This document shows positions 62,949-64,000 of a DNA stretch of 64,000 nt, piece by piece. The stretch covers positions 62,001-126,000 of the forward strand of contig NZ_JABUXV010000011.1 of assembly GCF_014897705.1 (NCBI RefSeq), read 5' to 3'. Position numbers and translations under genes: made by a program. A model generated the notes under the pieces. The model did no database searches. It was not told the DNA's origin and saw only the letters and a program-made list of their open reading frames with translations. This DNA comes from Brachybacterium sp. FME24 (GTDB lineage: Bacteria; Actinomycetota; Actinomycetes; Actinomycetales; Dermabacteraceae). Each line of letters starts with the position of its first letter. Position 1 is the first letter of the stretch.

Positions 62949-64000
62949 GTGGAGACGCTCTACCATTCCGGCCGCATCCTGACGATGGTCGATCAGGACG
63001 ATGCCCCCGAGGCGGTGGTCGTCCGCGACGGGGTGATCGCTGTCGTCGGCGCTCTCGACGGGGCGCGCGCGCAGCTCGGCGCCGGCGCCACCGAGGTGGA
63101 TCTCGCCGGCCGCACCCTGATGCCCTCGTTCATCGACTCCCACGGCCACCTGCTGCACCATGGGGCTCTCGCCGCGCTGGTGGACCTCGAGCACGCCAGC
63201 AGCATCGCCGACGTCGTCGCCGCGTTCCGCGAGCGGCTGGCCCAGCGCGACCCCGAGGACCGCTCCGCGCTGATCGGTGCGAAGTACGACCCGAACCTGC
63301 TGGCCGAGGGCCGTCATCCCACCCGGTACGACCTCGACGAGGTCGCCACCGACCTGCCCGTCTTCGCCCTGCACCGCAGCATGCACGTGGCCGTCGGCAA
63401 CTCGTTCCTCGTCGACGGTGCTTCTCTGACCGCCCGGACCCCCGACCCCGACGGCGGGCGCTTCGGGCGCAGCGCCGACGGCACGCCCGACGGTTACGTC
63501 GAGGAGCATCCCGCGATGGCGGCGTTCGCCGGAGTCCTCGACCCCAGCGGCAGCGGCGGCCTGCTCCCCGGCGGTGCGGCAGACCCCGCGCAGGCTGTGC
63601 AGCTCGCCGTCACCGACTACCTGCGCCACGGCATCACCACCGCGCAGGAGGGCGCTGCCGATCCCAGCGGTATCGCCGCTCTCGCCACTGCCGCGCGGGC
63701 CGGCGGCATCGGGGTGGATCTGGTCGTCTACCCCCTCGTCCAGCTCGGTTCCGGCCCGTACCAGGAGTACGCGGAGTTCGCGGGCGACTACGTGGGCCAC
63801 CTGCGCCTGGGCGGATACAAGATGATCCTCGACGGCTCCCCGCAGGCCCGCTCGGCCTGGATGAGCGAGCCCTACGCCCCGATCCCCGGCGATGAGGACC
63901 CTGGCTGCGCCTACCCGATCCACACGCCGGACGAGGTCGAGGAGTTCACCCGGGCGGTCGCGGCGCAGGGGCGCCAGCTGATCGTGCACTGCAACGGTGA
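62949..64000 (+). CDS. YtcJ-like amidohydrolase, 5' part (continues beyond the window)
   Basis: 350 residues visible, open to the last base. GTG start at 62949 with AAGGA 8 nt upstream. VETLYHSGRILTM opening, DSHGH (His 65, His 67) and HGITTAQEGA near 220 place it in the same YtcJ branch as the protein at 55056, but the two are only distantly alike. High G+C here, so it appears native. Substrate unknown. Confidence 0.88.
   Translation, partial: METLYHSGRILTMVDQDDAPEAVVVRDGVIAVVGALDGARAQLGAGATEVDLAGRTLMPSFIDSHGHLLHHGALAALVDLEHASSIADVVAAFRERLAQRDPEDRSALIGAKYDPNLLAEGRHPTRYDLDEVATDLPVFALHRSMHVAVGNSFLVDGASLTARTPDPDGGRFGRSADGTPDGYVEEHPAMAAFAGVLDPSGSGGLLPGGAADPAQAVQLAVTDYLRHGITTAQEGAADPSGIAALATAARAGGIGVDLVVYPLVQLGSGPYQEYAEFAGDYVGHLRLGGYKMILDGSPQARSAWMSEPYAPIPGDEDPGCAYPIHTPDEVEEFTRAVAAQGRQLIVHCNG

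Overview
High-G+C actinobacterial DNA. The dense, mostly short-gapped gene layout, frequent GTG starts, LacI/TetR/MerR regulators and teichoic-acid-type ABC export suggest Micrococcales, perhaps a Brachybacterium-like (Dermabacteraceae) genome. This placement is inferred from gene style only; no rRNA or tRNA gene was seen. No CRISPR array or prophage was seen.

Layout. (1) 1-708: 3' end of a family-2-like glycosyltransferase. (2) 779-7495: a LacI regulator facing a carbohydrate operon (lipoprotein binding protein, two permeases, Gfo/Idh/MocA dehydrogenase, FAD oxidoreductase), with a striking twin palindromic operator between them. (3) 7716-9383: a membrane-anchored glycoside hydrolase-like protein. 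(4) 9649-40960: a roughly 31-kb surface-polysaccharide locus. (5) 41036-43883: a taurine-type ABC importer (tauABC-like), divergent from a GltS-like carrier (44169-45593). (6) 45938-54907: an S9 peptidase, two CPBP intramembrane proteases, MerR and TetR regulators, a repeat-bearing membrane protein and an MFS exporter. (7) 55056-57817: an AT-richer amidohydrolase gene next to a scar holding an IS3-type transposase remnant and the 3' tail of a second GltS gene. (8) 57858-62857: a TetR/FAD-monooxygenase pair divergent from a TetR/ABC-exporter operon. (9) 62949-end: a second amidohydrolase, cut by the window edge.

The polysaccharide locus is the most notable region. WecB and WecC make UDP-N-acetyl-D-mannosaminuronic acid; at least five glycosyltransferases assemble the chain; a TagG/TagH-like ABC transporter exports it. 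Around this core is an unusual set of predicted tailoring proteins without recognisable export signals: four heparinase II/III-fold domains (one free-standing, one fused to a membrane-anchored GT4 enzyme, two fused to an alpha/beta hydrolase), three related alpha/beta-hydrolase domains sharing one Ser-Asp-His signature, three asparagine-synthetase-like proteins lacking an N-terminal glutaminase cysteine, and a NodB-like deacetylase with altered metal motifs. My reading is that uronic acid residues are modified in the cytoplasm (C5-epimerisation, amidation, acyl or N-acetyl editing) before export, giving a glycosaminoglycan- or alginate-like cell-surface polymer. The precursor and export steps rest on clear homology; the tailoring chemistry is inference.

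Parts of the locus (about 13.1-21.4 kb) and the amidohydrolase at 55-56.8 kb have visibly lower G+C than the rest, consistent with separate acquisition.
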